This document shows, one piece after another, positions 34,486 to 43,098 of a stretch of 64,000 nucleotides of DNA. A program made the position numbers and the translations under genes. The stretch covers positions 248,001 through 312,000 of the forward strand of contig NZ_AQHJ01000035.1 in NCBI RefSeq assembly GCF_014925405.1, in the 5' to 3' direction. The stretch is from Pseudoalteromonas ulvae UL12. Lineage in GTDB: Bacteria; Pseudomonadota; Gammaproteobacteria; Enterobacterales; Alteromonadaceae. The notes under the pieces are model-generated. The model did not search any database, was not told where the DNA came from, and saw nothing but the letters and a program-made list of their open reading frames with translations. How positions within the stretch are numbered: position 1 is the first letter of the stretch; every line of letters begins with the position of its first letter.

Positions 34486-34526
34486 ACATTGTGATTGCTT
34501 ATTGTGGGATGGGGTAATCACAATGT
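34486..34526. promoter_or_regulatory. Inverted repeat before the EIIC-EAL gene
   Basis: ACATTGTGATT (34486-34496) and AATCACAATGT (34516-34526), 11 perfect pairs with 19 bases between, ending 39 bases before the start codon. The right arm joins TCACA-A-TGTGA. A control site is plausible; it is not a clear CRP box. Confidence 0.4.
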
Positions 34527-34565
34527 GATGCAAATCCGGTTTTCTTTGCCATACTGTTAAAAACA

Positions 34566-36611
34566 ATGCAATGTAGAACTTTCCTATTGGTAGCTTTCAA
34601 ACGTTCAATTACTGGCGCTATTCAACGCTTTATTCACTCGCGTTATTTACTCTCTTTACGAGAGTCTTTTATTGCTTTATTGCCATATTTCATTAGCGCA
34701 GCCCTTGGTGTGCTGCTGTTTTCGTTAGCCAGTAATATCACAGTGATTAATGACGTTGTTGTGCTAAAAACCACCATAGAGTCAGCCGCGAATATCATTT
34801 TAATGTTGTTTCCGGTGATGGTGAGCATTTCAATTGGCTTTCATTTAAGTAAAAACTTGGCAACTAATGGGGTTGTTGGGGCGATTTTGGCACTGCTGTG
34901 TTTTTGTGTTCACAGTCATTTCTTACAGTACAGTAATGAACAGTTTGTGCTCAACCCAACAGGGTCGAGTGCCTACGCTGTGGTGATCCCGTCACTGACG
35001 AGTTGGTTATTAAGCCTTGGAGTGCGTTTTTTTAATCAGTTTAATGGGATGTTTGGCTCTTTGAGCAGCTTTTTAAAAGACAAGTTTTTACTGATTTTAC
35101 CTTTTAGTGCGGTGTTTTTTAGTCTGTTTTTGGTTATGCCACTTTTTGATTGGTTAGGCAGCCAAATTGCGTTGGTGTTGTCTCCTGACCTTGAAAACTC
35201 GTCGGTAGCGCAACTCACTTTTCAGCGGATGTTAGTCACTCATTTACTTTGGTTTGTGGGCATTCATGGCGACAATATGTTTAGCATGTTGTTTGATCAA
35301 AGTTATTTAAGCCAAGATATTTTACCAGGCTTAAGCGCGAAAACATTTTATGATGTGTTTGTATTAATTGGTGGAACTGGGTGTTTTGCCGGATTGATAC
35401 TGGCAGCTTTAACGCTTAAAAAAGGCGCACATGAGCGCAATATTGCCCAGTTATCGATCCCTTTTACGGCATTTAATTTTTGTGAAATTATCGTATTTGC
35501 ATTGCCAATCTTTTTTAACCCTATCTTGTTTATTCCTTTTTTATTAGTCCCGACAGTTAACTTTTTATGCAGTTATTTATTCTTATCATCGGGTTGGATT
35601 GCTTATAGCGATATGTCGATTAGTTGGATGACGCCGACATTAATTAATGGATACATGATTGGCGCAGATTTAAATGCCATGCTATTGCAAGCGTGTTTAA
35701 TCGGAATCAATGCATTGATTTATTGGCCTTTTTTACAGTGGAGTGCCAAAAAAACAGATTGCCACAGTGCCGTAGAAGCTTTATCGAGCAAACTGAAGCT
35801 TTCCGAACAATTTGCAGAGCACAGTGAAAGCCGGTTTATTTCTCGCCAACAGCAAACATTCGAATCAACCGTTGAATTACAATCTGTCTTGGCTGAACTC
35901 TCAGCAGGTGAGTTGCAATTACATTATCAGCCGCAAATTGATTTACGGGACAATCAAGTAGTTGGTTTTGAGGCATTACTGCGCTTAAAAACCTGCGAAG
36001 GTTTAATAAAAGGCCCTTATTTTTTAACAACTTTACAGGCACATAATCAAACAGAGCTTATTGACTTGTGGGTCATGCAACAAGCAGCCAAAGACTTAGC
36101 GAATTGGCAGGCTCATGGGGTAAACCCGCTCATTAGTATTAACTTAAACCCCGATGTGCTGACTAAACTCAATTTAGTGCATCAATTGTGTGCGTTGTTT
36201 TCGCCGTTTAAAGGGCAAGTGAAAGTTGAAATTATTGAATCGAGTTATCTAGAAGATCAAGCGCTGGTTGCACAGCATATTGAGTTGCTTAACGAGCATG
36301 GTATTACGACTGTGATTGATGACTTTGGTACAGGTTATTCGAGTTTGTTTATGCTCGCGAATTTGCCAGTAAAACAAGTGAAGTTAGATCGTCAGTTTTT
36401 GATGCAAATAGAGAGCAAAGAGGGCGCACTGCTTTATCAACATGTCACCCAGTTATTACTTCAATTAGGCTATCAGATAGTTGCAGAGGGAATAGAAACA
36501 CCTCATGAATTAGCTTGGGTTAAACAACTTGGGATCCCTATCGGTCAAGGTTGGTACTTTGAAAAAGCCCTTCCTTTTGAGCAAGTCCAAAATTATAAAG
36601 TGGGAAAGTAA
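34566..36611 (+). CDS. PTS EIIC-like membrane domain fused to an EAL phosphodiesterase
   Basis: The 681-residue protein has an N-terminal membrane region (about 25-395) like the sugar-transporting EIIC domain of the lactose/cellobiose PTS family, then a full EAL domain (about 440-675). The EAL catalytic set is present: E469-A-L, NLNPD, an ES in IIESSYLE, Asp585-Asp586 in DDFGTG, KLDR and AEGIE. The enzyme should therefore cleave cyclic di-GMP, with the membrane part perhaps sensing a sugar or PTS state. No EIIA or EIIB domain is present. No ribosome site supports ATG 34566 strongly; a later start is possible. Confidence 0.8.
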   Translation: MQCRTFLLVAFKRSITGAIQRFIHSRYLLSLRESFIALLPYFISAALGVLLFSLASNITVINDVVVLKTTIESAANIILMLFPVMVSISIGFHLSKNLATNGVVGAILALLCFCVHSHFLQYSNEQFVLNPTGSSAYAVVIPSLTSWLLSLGVRFFNQFNGMFGSLSSFLKDKFLLILPFSAVFFSLFLVMPLFDWLGSQIALVLSPDLENSSVAQLTFQRMLVTHLLWFVGIHGDNMFSMLFDQSYLSQDILPGLSAKTFYDVFVLIGGTGCFAGLILAALTLKKGAHERNIAQLSIPFTAFNFCEIIVFALPIFFNPILFIPFLLVPTVNFLCSYLFLSSGWIAYSDMSISWMTPTLINGYMIGADLNAMLLQACLIGINALIYWPFLQWSAKKTDCHSAVEALSSKLKLSEQFAEHSESRFISRQQQTFESTVELQSVLAELSAGELQLHYQPQIDLRDNQVVGFEALLRLKTCEGLIKGPYFLTTLQAHNQTELIDLWVMQQAAKDLANWQAHGVNPLISINLNPDVLTKLNLVHQLCALFSPFKGQVKVEIIESSYLEDQALVAQHIELLNEHGITTVIDDFGTGYSSLFMLANLPVKQVKLDRQFLMQIESKEGALLYQHVTQLLLQLGYQIVAEGIETPHELAWVKQLGIPIGQGWYFEKALPFEQVQNYKVGK

Positions 36612-36699
36612 GGGGTTATTAACCGACACCCGCTGATTCTTTTATGAGAATAAAATAGTCAGTTAACGGGTCTTGTAATGCTTTACCACGTTAAATTAA

Positions 36700-37620
36700 A
36701 TGAGCTTTGTTATGGATCAGTACTTAAATCTTTCCTCAGATAGTAATAGCCGTTATCGGCTTTTTTTATATACATCACTTGCCATGATTGCGTTTGCTGC
36801 TAATTCCTTATTATGTCGCATGGCACTTAAAGAGACCGATATTGACGCCAGTAGCTTTACGGCTATTCGGTTACTGAGTGGCGCTTTGGTGTTAATTTTT
36901 TTGACCTCATTTAGTGCTAAAAATCAGCGTTATCTGTATTTATTGAAGACGGGCAATATCTGGTCAGCGCTTGCATTGTTCGTTTATGCAGTCGGGTTTT
37001 CTTTTGCGTATAAAGGGTTATCGACAGGGATGGGGGCACTGATCTTATTTGCTATTGTGCAGTTGGTCATGATCACCGTTGCCTTGATGATGAAAGAAAA
37101 ATTTAGACCTGTGCAATGGTGTGGATTGGTTTTGTCCCTTGCTGGGTTAATGGTGTTATTAGTGCCAGGCTTAGACGCTCCGCCTCTTAAGGAGTCTATC
37201 TTAATGGTGATTGCAGCTGTGGCGTGGGCGGCATATACCTTAATTGGTAAAGATGCAAAAAATCCGACCCAAAGTACAGCAGCTAATTTTGTTTATACAC
37301 TGCCATTGGTTTTAATATTGGTAATACTCAGTGTTGATTCTTGGCAAATTGATTTACGTGGTGCGTTTTATGCGTCTTTGTCTGGAGGGATGACCTCCGC
37401 GTTAGGTTATGCGATTTGGTATGCAGTGCTACCTAATTTACAAAGAAGCACGGCTGCAGTGATTCAATTGAGTGTTCCATTATTGGCAGCTTTATCTGGA
37501 GTGGTTTTTTTAGATGAAGCGCTCACCGTGCGTTTGTTGGTTGCAGGCAGTGGCATTATCGTCGGCATTGCGCTAGTTGTTGGGCTAAAACAACCCGCAC
37601 ACAAAACGACTCACTCTTGA
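36700..37620 (+). CDS. EamA/DMT-family transporter
   Basis: The 306-residue product has ten membrane segments in two homologous halves, the standard EamA drug/metabolite exporter layout (FAANSLLCRMAL, MGALILFAIVQLVMITVALMM in the first half, RSTAAVIQLSVPLLAALSGVVFLDE in the second). It probably exports an amino acid or related compound. The gene has an in-frame ATG at 36712 as well as 36700. It converges on the glutathione transferase gene, with a nine-pair hairpin at the end. Confidence 0.85.
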   Translation: MSFVMDQYLNLSSDSNSRYRLFLYTSLAMIAFAANSLLCRMALKETDIDASSFTAIRLLSGALVLIFLTSFSAKNQRYLYLLKTGNIWSALALFVYAVGFSFAYKGLSTGMGALILFAIVQLVMITVALMMKEKFRPVQWCGLVLSLAGLMVLLVPGLDAPPLKESILMVIAAVAWAAYTLIGKDAKNPTQSTAANFVYTLPLVLILVILSVDSWQIDLRGAFYASLSGGMTSALGYAIWYAVLPNLQRSTAAVIQLSVPLLAALSGVVFLDEALTVRLLVAGSGIIVGIALVVGLKQPAHKTTHS

Positions 37621-37629
37621 GAGTGAGTC
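37608..37629. terminator. Hairpin between convergent genes
   Basis: GACTCACTC-TTGA-GAGTGAGTC, nine perfect pairs, spanning the EamA stop codon. No T-run follows, so it is a weak terminator at best. Confidence 0.45.
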
Positions 37630-37637
37630 AAACAGGC

Positions 37638-38246
37638 TTAACCTTGTTGTTGGGCTTTGGCATAAGCCGGGCGTTGTTGAACTTTTGTGAGATACGCTCG
37701 TGTATGCGGATGTTGCTCAAGTAACATCGCGTTTGCAGCTATGTTTAATAAAAAGGTCATCATGATATCAGCGGCGCTAAAATGCTCACCGGCAAAATAC
37801 GCTTGTTTTGACAGAGTCATTTCGATAAATGCTAAATCCAAGTTGAGCTCTTTTTTGACGTAGCCGTCCATAGGCTGTTTACCATCACGGTCTTCCATGC
37901 CCATGAGCATATTTGTAATCAAAGGCAAGGCTAATGAGCCTTCAGCAAAGTGCATCCATTGTAAATATGAATAATACGCGTGAGTACCTTTTTCGGGTCT
38001 AAGTGCGTTATTGTCATCAGTATCAAGCAGGTATTCTATAATCGCGGCAGATTCACATAATGTGAGTGTGCTATCACTTAAAATAGGGGCTTTGCCAAGC
38101 GGGTGAACCTGATGCAAGCTGGGCGGTGCTAAACGTGTAATGGGGTCGCGTTGATGGTGGACAAGTTCATAAGGGGTGCCGAGTTCTTCTAGCAACCATA
38201 CGATACGTTGTGAACGAGATTGGTTGAGATGATGTAAGGTGATCAT
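37638..38246 (-). CDS. Glutathione S-transferase family protein
   Basis: A 202-residue GST: thioredoxin-like N-terminal domain with HLNQSRSQRIVWLLEELG and the glutathione-binding ESAAIIEYLL (Glu-Ser motif), then an all-helical domain. The Ser-Arg-Ser-Gln segment after the first strand gives a likely catalytic Ser. It conjugates glutathione to hydrophobic electrophiles; substrate is unknown. It stands alone. Confidence 0.85.
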   Translation of the reverse strand: MITLHHLNQSRSQRIVWLLEELGTPYELVHHQRDPITRLAPPSLHQVHPLGKAPILSDSTLTLCESAAIIEYLLDTDDNNALRPEKGTHAYYSYLQWMHFAEGSLALPLITNMLMGMEDRDGKQPMDGYVKKELNLDLAFIEMTLSKQAYFAGEHFSAADIMMTFLLNIAANAMLLEQHPHTRAYLTKVQQRPAYAKAQQQG

Positions 38247-38437
38247 AAGTGCTCTTTAGTTTATTGAATTCAATTTTTTGATTTAACTTACTTTATACAT
38301 TTGTTAACTCAAAAAAGATCAGTCTGTTGAACAGTTTAATCTGCTTTAATTGGTGAGTGTGTAATGACAGTAGCGCGAAAAGGTGAAATACGCTCTAATA
38401 CAGGCAATTTCATAACATATTTTAGCAGAGGTAAAAA

Positions 38438-38794
38438 ATGGATATTACCCGTATTAATCCATCTCCCCGTTGGTCTGATGCGACCATTTTTAATGGCATG
38501 GCTCATTTTGTTGAAGTTGCAGACGATGTAATGGGTGACATTGAGAGCCAAATAGCGCAAGTGTTTGCTCAAGCCGAGGCTTCATTGTTGACGGTTAACA
38601 GTGATAAATCACGCTTGCTATCCGTGACGATTTATTTGACTGACTTTGCGAACTTAGCTGTTTTTAATCAAGCTTGGGAGCAATGGTTACCTGATGGTTG
38701 TGCACCCAGTCGCGCCTGTGTAAAAGCTGAGTTGGCTGATGAAAATCTCTTACTTGAAATTGCATTTGTCGCTGCGGCAGCTGAAACGTGCTAA
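38438..38794 (+). CDS. RidA family protein
   Basis: The 118-residue product matches the RidA/YjgF family: NPSPRWSDATIFNG, then TIYLTDFANLAVFNQAWEQWL, and the key arginine in APSRACVKAEL, which binds the imine substrate's carboxylate. RidA hydrolyses reactive enamine/imine by-products of PLP enzymes. RidA relatives of this type may have other roles. It precedes efpL by 97 bases. Confidence 0.85.
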   Translation: MDITRINPSPRWSDATIFNGMAHFVEVADDVMGDIESQIAQVFAQAEASLLTVNSDKSRLLSVTIYLTDFANLAVFNQAWEQWLPDGCAPSRACVKAELADENLLLEIAFVAAAAETC

Positions 38795-38891
38795 AGCAAA
38801 GTGTTCTCGCTTAAAAAGCACAAGATTCTAGTTGAACTAAAACGGATTCATGGTATGTTTCTGTCCGCTAAATATATATAGGAAGCTCATT

Positions 38892-39458
38892 ATGCCTAAG
38901 GCCAGTGAAATTAAAAAAAATAATGCAATCGAGCACAATAATCGTGTGCTTGTTGTAAAAGATATTACACGTTCAGTACCACAAGGCCGCGCGGGTGGCA
39001 GCTTGTATCGTATGCGTTTATACGATGTGGTCACAGGTGCAAAAGTCGATGAGACGTTCAAAGACAGTGATATGCTGAATCTTGCCGACTTAGTCCGTCG
39101 TGAAGTCATGTTTTCATACATTGACGGTGATGAGTATGTGTTTATGGATAATGAAGACTACACGCCATACAACTTGAACAAAGACTCAATTGCTGAAGAA
39201 GCTTTGTTTGTTAATGAAGATACACAAGGTTTACACGTTATCGTGGTTGCAGGTGCGCCAGTTGGCCTTGATTTACCAGGCAGTGTTGAATTGGTTGTTG
39301 AAGAAACCGATCCTTCTATCAAAGGTGCGTCTGCAAGTGCTCGTTCAAAACCAGCACGTTTAACGACGGGTTTAACGATTCAAGTCCCTGAGCACATCTC
39401 AACGGGTGATCGTATTAGAATCAACACCGCTGAAGTGAAATTTATGGGCCGTGCATAA
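38892..39458 (+). CDS. efpL: Elongation factor P-like protein EfpL (YeiP)
   Basis: The 188-residue protein has the three-domain EF-P layout. The tip loop reads [13 protein letters not shown] with Arg33, which in EfpL replaces the modified lysine of true [14 protein letters not shown] and the C-terminal [11 protein letters not shown] segments match YeiP/EfpL. It binds stalled ribosomes at proline stretches and other pauses. ATG 38892 follows AGGAAG; the longer frame lacks a conserved start. A terminator follows 19 bases after the stop. Confidence 0.92.
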   Translation: MPKASEIKKNNAIEHNNRVLVVKDITRSVPQGRAGGSLYRMRLYDVVTGAKVDETFKDSDMLNLADLVRREVMFSYIDGDEYVFMDNEDYTPYNLNKDSIAEEALFVNEDTQGLHVIVVAGAPVGLDLPGSVELVVEETDPSIKGASASARSKPARLTTGLTIQVPEHISTGDRIRINTAEVKFMGRA

Positions 39459-39476
39459 ACAGCCTGTGTTTCATAT

Positions 39477-39507
39477 AAAAAAACCTCACCAATGTGAGGT
39501 TTTTTTG
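39477..39507 (+). terminator. Intrinsic terminator of efpL
   Basis: ACCTCAC-CAAT-GTGAGGT flanked by A- and T-tracts (AAAAA before, TTTTTT after). Confidence 0.85.
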
Positions 39508-39516
39508 TTTATGGGT

Positions 39517-39783
39517 TAGGGGTTGTTAATCTTTCGTGGTTAAATTTTGTTCGATATAAAAACGCTTTTATCGCCCCGAGCAGTGTGTAGCCTAGTCATT
39601 CTAAGCAAATACTGCTCAACAAAGAGAAATACGCTTTTAGCCGAACCCTTCGGGCAGCGTTTGTTGGGTATTTCTACTGCGTTATCGCTTTTTCGTGTAG
39701 CTCGCTACACCACAAAAGCGTTGCCTTGTATCAATACTCAACAATTCGCTGCAAAAATCATCACGAAAGATCAATAACCCCTA
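39517..39783. mobile_element. Complete 267-bp TAGGG-ended inverted-repeat element
   Basis: The left end (TAGGGGTTGTTAATCTTTCG) and the reverse complement of the right end (TAGGGGTTATTGATCTTTCG) match at 18 of 20 bases. Inside are nested hairpins: GAGCAGT to ACTGCTC, GAAATAC to GTATTTC enclosing CCCTTCGGG, and GTGTAGC-TC-GCTACAC. No transposase gene is present, so it resembles a non-autonomous element (MITE-like). The last three bases on the minus strand form the stop codon of the DUF4442 gene. The element has partial relatives at 23609 and 34373. Confidence 0.75.
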
Positions 39784-40266
39784 GGCTTTGTTTGGTTTTT
39801 CAGTGATCCACAATTTTATATGGCCTTGCACAACAATTGTTCCTTGATCGTCATACGCTGTCACTGGCACTAGCATGTCTCCTGGGGTCCATTGCTCAGG
39901 TGTGACCTGTGCAATGCAGCGAATATCACTGCCTGCTTTGGCGGTATAATCAACACTCATTCCTTTTGGGATCCAACGCAAGTGTTTGGGAATTGAGGCT
40001 TCGGCCATGACTCCCATCGCCATTTCTAAGCCATTACAAATAGCGATGACATGCACAGTTTTAATATGATTGAAGACTTTTCGGCGTTTTTTGATTAAAC
40101 ATTCGCAGTGATTCACCCGTAAATTGGTGATTAATGGACCCATAGAGCCAAAATAAGGGGCCATTCGCGTAATCATTAATGTAAAAAACCGACGTCCAAA
40201 GGGCAGTGGAGTCAACTTATTATAAAGTGCCATGACTTTGTTGGGTTTAACCTGTGATGTAGTCAT
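39781..40266 (-). CDS. DUF4442 hotdog-fold protein
   Basis: A 161-residue protein from ATG 40266, which follows AGG seven bases upstream. The order helix, then ECLIKKRRKVFNHIKTVHVIAICNGLEMAMGVMAEASIP, then strands with VTPEQWTPGDMLVPV and GTIVVQGHIKLW, is that of the DUF4442 hotdog family, related to acyl-CoA thioesterases. The usual catalytic motifs are not certain. Its TAG stop lies exactly in the right end of the dispersed element. Confidence 0.75.
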   Translation of the reverse strand: MTTSQVKPNKVMALYNKLTPLPFGRRFFTLMITRMAPYFGSMGPLITNLRVNHCECLIKKRRKVFNHIKTVHVIAICNGLEMAMGVMAEASIPKHLRWIPKGMSVDYTAKAGSDIRCIAQVTPEQWTPGDMLVPVTAYDDQGTIVVQGHIKLWITEKPNKA

Positions 40267-40464
40267 CTTCAAACCTATTGAGTGTTATTGCTATTGTTGT
40301 CTGGTCAGATGAGTTTAGCACTCAAATAATTAAAAAAGCCAGCATGGTTTTAAACGCTATGCTTAAGTCCGTTATTAGAATAATGATGGCTGATGAGATT
40401 TTTGCGCTAAACAGTTACACTAGCGGCATATTAGGCCAATGGTTGGTCTAAGCGACAGTATTTG

Positions 40465-42159
40465 ATGTTTATGATGGCCACTCTTGATTCTGATCCTTGC
40501 TTACATCTGTTTGAGCACCCTATTTGTGATACAGCCTTACCGGAGCGTTTTACCTTTGTATTTTATTATGAGCCGCACCCGCTTTGTGTGCGGGCAGCAG
40601 AGCAGTTGCAGACCCAATATTTAAGTGCGCCTAATTGGGTACATAATTTTGGTTTGACTGGCCAGCTTGATGGCGCGATAGGTAAAATGTTTGGCGTATT
40701 ATTAGTGCGTGATAAACACGGCCAGATTGGCTTTTTAGCTGGGTTTTCGGGGAAGTTGGCTAATTGTAATCATCTTGATGGATTTGTTCCTCCTGTATTT
40801 GATTTACTCGACGAAAACAGTTTTTTTTTACAGTCTCAACTTTATATAAATCGCCTTAATACACAACTTGATCAGTTACAAAACGATCCTAAATTGAGCG
40901 CCTTACGTGAGCAGTTGCAGCGCGTGGAGCAACAAAGTGAGCAAGAAATAGCCGCGCACAAGGCACTCATGGCAAAAGACAAACAGCAGCGAAAAATACA
41001 GCGCCTTGACGCAAACGGATTAGAACCAGAGGCGCAGAGAGAATTAACTCGGCAACTCGATCAACGCAGCATTAGTCAAAAACTGAAATTAAGAGACTTA
41101 AAACTCAACTGGCAACAGCAAATAGAACATATTTCTTCACAATTGCAGATACTTGAACAGGCCGTCACCCAGTTGCAACAGCAGCGAAAAACAGAGTCGG
41201 CTGCCTTACAGCAAAAAATATTCGAGCAATACCAATTTTTAAATCGGGATCAGCAATTGAAAAGTCTTGCCGAGATATTTTCTCCTTTAGATAATCCCAC
41301 TCCGCCAGCTGGTGCGGGTGAGTGCGCTGCGCCTAAATTATTACACTATGCGTTCAAACAAGGAATGACACCATTGGCTTTAGCTGAGTTTTGGTGGGGC
41401 GCGTCACCAAAGTCTGAAGTACGTCAGCATAAAAACTATTATCCGGCGTGTATGAGTAAGTGTCAGCCAATTTTAAGCCATATGCTGAGTGGCATAGCGG
41501 TCGATCCTAATCCACTGATCGTCAATACTGCCAAAGGAAAACCATTACCGATTGTTTATCAAGATGAGGAGATGGTTGTTGTTAACAAACCAGCGGAGTT
41601 TTTATCTGTTCCCGGTAAAACCATAACTGACTCGGTGCAGACTCGGATTGCTCAGTTGTTTCCACAGGCATCTGGACCGTTAATTGTTCATCGCTTGGAT
41701 ATGTCGACCTCTGGCTTGATGGTGATAGCGCTTAATAAACATGCTCATCAGCGTTTGCAGCGGCAATTTATTGAACGTACAGTAAAAAAACGTTATGTGG
41801 CATTACTTGATGGGTCACTCGCAGTGCAACAAGGCGAGATTAGTCTGCCATTACGTGTTGATTTAGCTGACCGTCCTCGTCAATTAGTTTGCACAGAACA
41901 TGGCAAACATGCTTTAACTTATTTTGAAGTTATTGGCATTGAAAAGGGTTTAACCCGAGTGCACTTGTACCCACACACAGGGCGTACACACCAGTTGCGT
42001 GTTCATTGTGCGCATCATCTTGGGCTCAATAGCCCAATAAAAGGCGATGACTTATATGGAAAAAAAGCGCAGCGTTTACACCTTCATGCGGAGCAGTTAG
42101 TGCTAAAACATCCCCTTAATGGCATTGAATTGACATTTTGTGTGGAGGCGGAGTTTTAG
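40465..42159 (+). CDS. RluA family pseudouridine synthase with a long N-terminal extension
   Basis: The catalytic half (about 360-564) is a clear RluA-family pseudouridine synthase: VVNKPAEFLSVPG, HRLDMSTSGLMV with the catalytic Asp, and the HPHTGRTHQLRVH segment as YPHTGRTHQLRVH. It converts uridine to pseudouridine in RNA. Ordinary RluA enzymes are 220-330 residues; here some 330 extra residues precede it, with a Gln/Arg-rich coiled coil (about 130-260), so this is an extended subfamily. The start is the first ATG of several in frame; no ribosome site is clear. Target RNA is unknown. Confidence 0.85.
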   Translation: MFMMATLDSDPCLHLFEHPICDTALPERFTFVFYYEPHPLCVRAAEQLQTQYLSAPNWVHNFGLTGQLDGAIGKMFGVLLVRDKHGQIGFLAGFSGKLANCNHLDGFVPPVFDLLDENSFFLQSQLYINRLNTQLDQLQNDPKLSALREQLQRVEQQSEQEIAAHKALMAKDKQQRKIQRLDANGLEPEAQRELTRQLDQRSISQKLKLRDLKLNWQQQIEHISSQLQILEQAVTQLQQQRKTESAALQQKIFEQYQFLNRDQQLKSLAEIFSPLDNPTPPAGAGECAAPKLLHYAFKQGMTPLALAEFWWGASPKSEVRQHKNYYPACMSKCQPILSHMLSGIAVDPNPLIVNTAKGKPLPIVYQDEEMVVVNKPAEFLSVPGKTITDSVQTRIAQLFPQASGPLIVHRLDMSTSGLMVIALNKHAHQRLQRQFIERTVKKRYVALLDGSLAVQQGEISLPLRVDLADRPRQLVCTEHGKHALTYFEVIGIEKGLTRVHLYPHTGRTHQLRVHCAHHLGLNSPIKGDDLYGKKAQRLHLHAEQLVLKHPLNGIELTFCVEAEF

Positions 42160-42166
42160 CTCAGTG

Positions 42167-42733
42167 TTAAAACACCACACTTAGCGATAATCCGCCATAT
42201 AACTGGTTATCTGATTGCCAGTGCTCGCTATCGATTTGTCGATAGCGAGCAAATGCGCCAATGGTGATGAATTGATTAATGCTAATTCCCGTGCCGATGC
42301 CAACAAACCCATCGACATTAAAGGGCAGGTCATCATGTCTATCCTGTTCAAATGAGTTGTGTTCATCGTATTCATCCTGTTCAAATAAACTCACATAGGC
42401 TAGGTTTCCCATGCCTTCACTCATATCCATGCCAATTTCTGCATATAACTCAAAGACATCAAAGTAACCGAGTTTTCCACCAATCTCCCATTGAGCAAAC
42501 TGCTGAGTATCTCCTTGCTGATCGTTGATTTTTGCATGGTTAAGGCTCGAAAATAGTCCAACGCCGAGTTCAGATCGCGGGGCTAAAGCGATATATTGCA
42601 CACCTAAGCCACTGATGGTTTGTTGGTTGTGGCTTTCGGTCGAGAGATAAACCCGCGTTTGATTTGCAGCGAGAGTCATATTGCTTATTAAGAGTAAGCA
42701 AAGAGCTGATAAATTGATTGGCCTTAGTTTCAT
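42167..42733 (-). CDS. Outer-membrane beta-barrel protein
   Basis: From ATG 42733 a 188-residue protein with signal peptide (1-22, ending LAA). The mature part is a run of strands, RVYLSTESHN, GLGVQYIAL, ELGVGLFSSLNHAK, with a final LYGGLSLSVVF ending in Phe, as outer-membrane proteins need. Acidic loops (DEYDEHNSFEQDRHDD) may face outward. The family is not identified. It converges with the pseudouridine synthase gene, seven bases apart. Confidence 0.65.
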   Translation of the reverse strand: MKLRPINLSALCLLLISNMTLAANQTRVYLSTESHNQQTISGLGVQYIALAPRSELGVGLFSSLNHAKINDQQGDTQQFAQWEIGGKLGYFDVFELYAEIGMDMSEGMGNLAYVSLFEQDEYDEHNSFEQDRHDDLPFNVDGFVGIGTGISINQFITIGAFARYRQIDSEHWQSDNQLYGGLSLSVVF

Positions 42734-42975
42734 GGGGATTGCTTCAAAATAACACAGGCGTCCAGTGTTGCCCGAACAGGTGTTAAGTTCTGTCGCAAAA
42801 ATGTGGGAAAATGTAAAGGGCATATGTCGCAGTGTGAAGATGATCTTACGTGACAATATGCTTTGGAGAAGAGATGCGCGACCAAGGCAGAGATCAAACG
42901 TTTCATTAGCACGCGATATAATACAACCGATGATACTGCGAGTATTAATTTAATATATCGACTGAATAAAGGTGA

Positions 42976-43098
42976 ATGGTTTTGATGCGTACCTTTATTA
43001 TTTTGATTGGGTTGTTGTTAGTTGTGATGCCATCCCTGGCCAAGCATATTTGTGTCAAAGTGCTGCAGTTAAAATGCAATAACATCACCCTCATTTAA
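42976..43098 (+). CDS. Candidate small exported peptide
   Basis: A 40-residue frame, ATG 42976 (AAAGGTGA just upstream) to TAA 43098. Residues 1-22 form a strong signal-like segment (a run of Leu/Ile/Val, then MPSLAKHI), and the tail has two cysteines (CVKVLQLKC). It overlaps the end of the convergent metallo-hydrolase gene by eight bases. Short and unsupported by relatives I know; listed as a candidate. Confidence 0.3.
   Translation: MVLMRTFIILIGLLLVVMPSLAKHICVKVLQLKCNNITLI

Noticed and set aside
39547..39777. A 76-codon open frame within the dispersed element
   Set aside because: It lies within the inverted-repeat DNA, has no ribosome site, and its codons follow the hairpin arms; the structure explains the sequence better than a gene.
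42765..42953. A 62-codon plus-strand frame opposite the barrel gene's upstream region
   Set aside because: It has no ribosome site and a composition unlike coding DNA here; the region is better read as promoter DNA.
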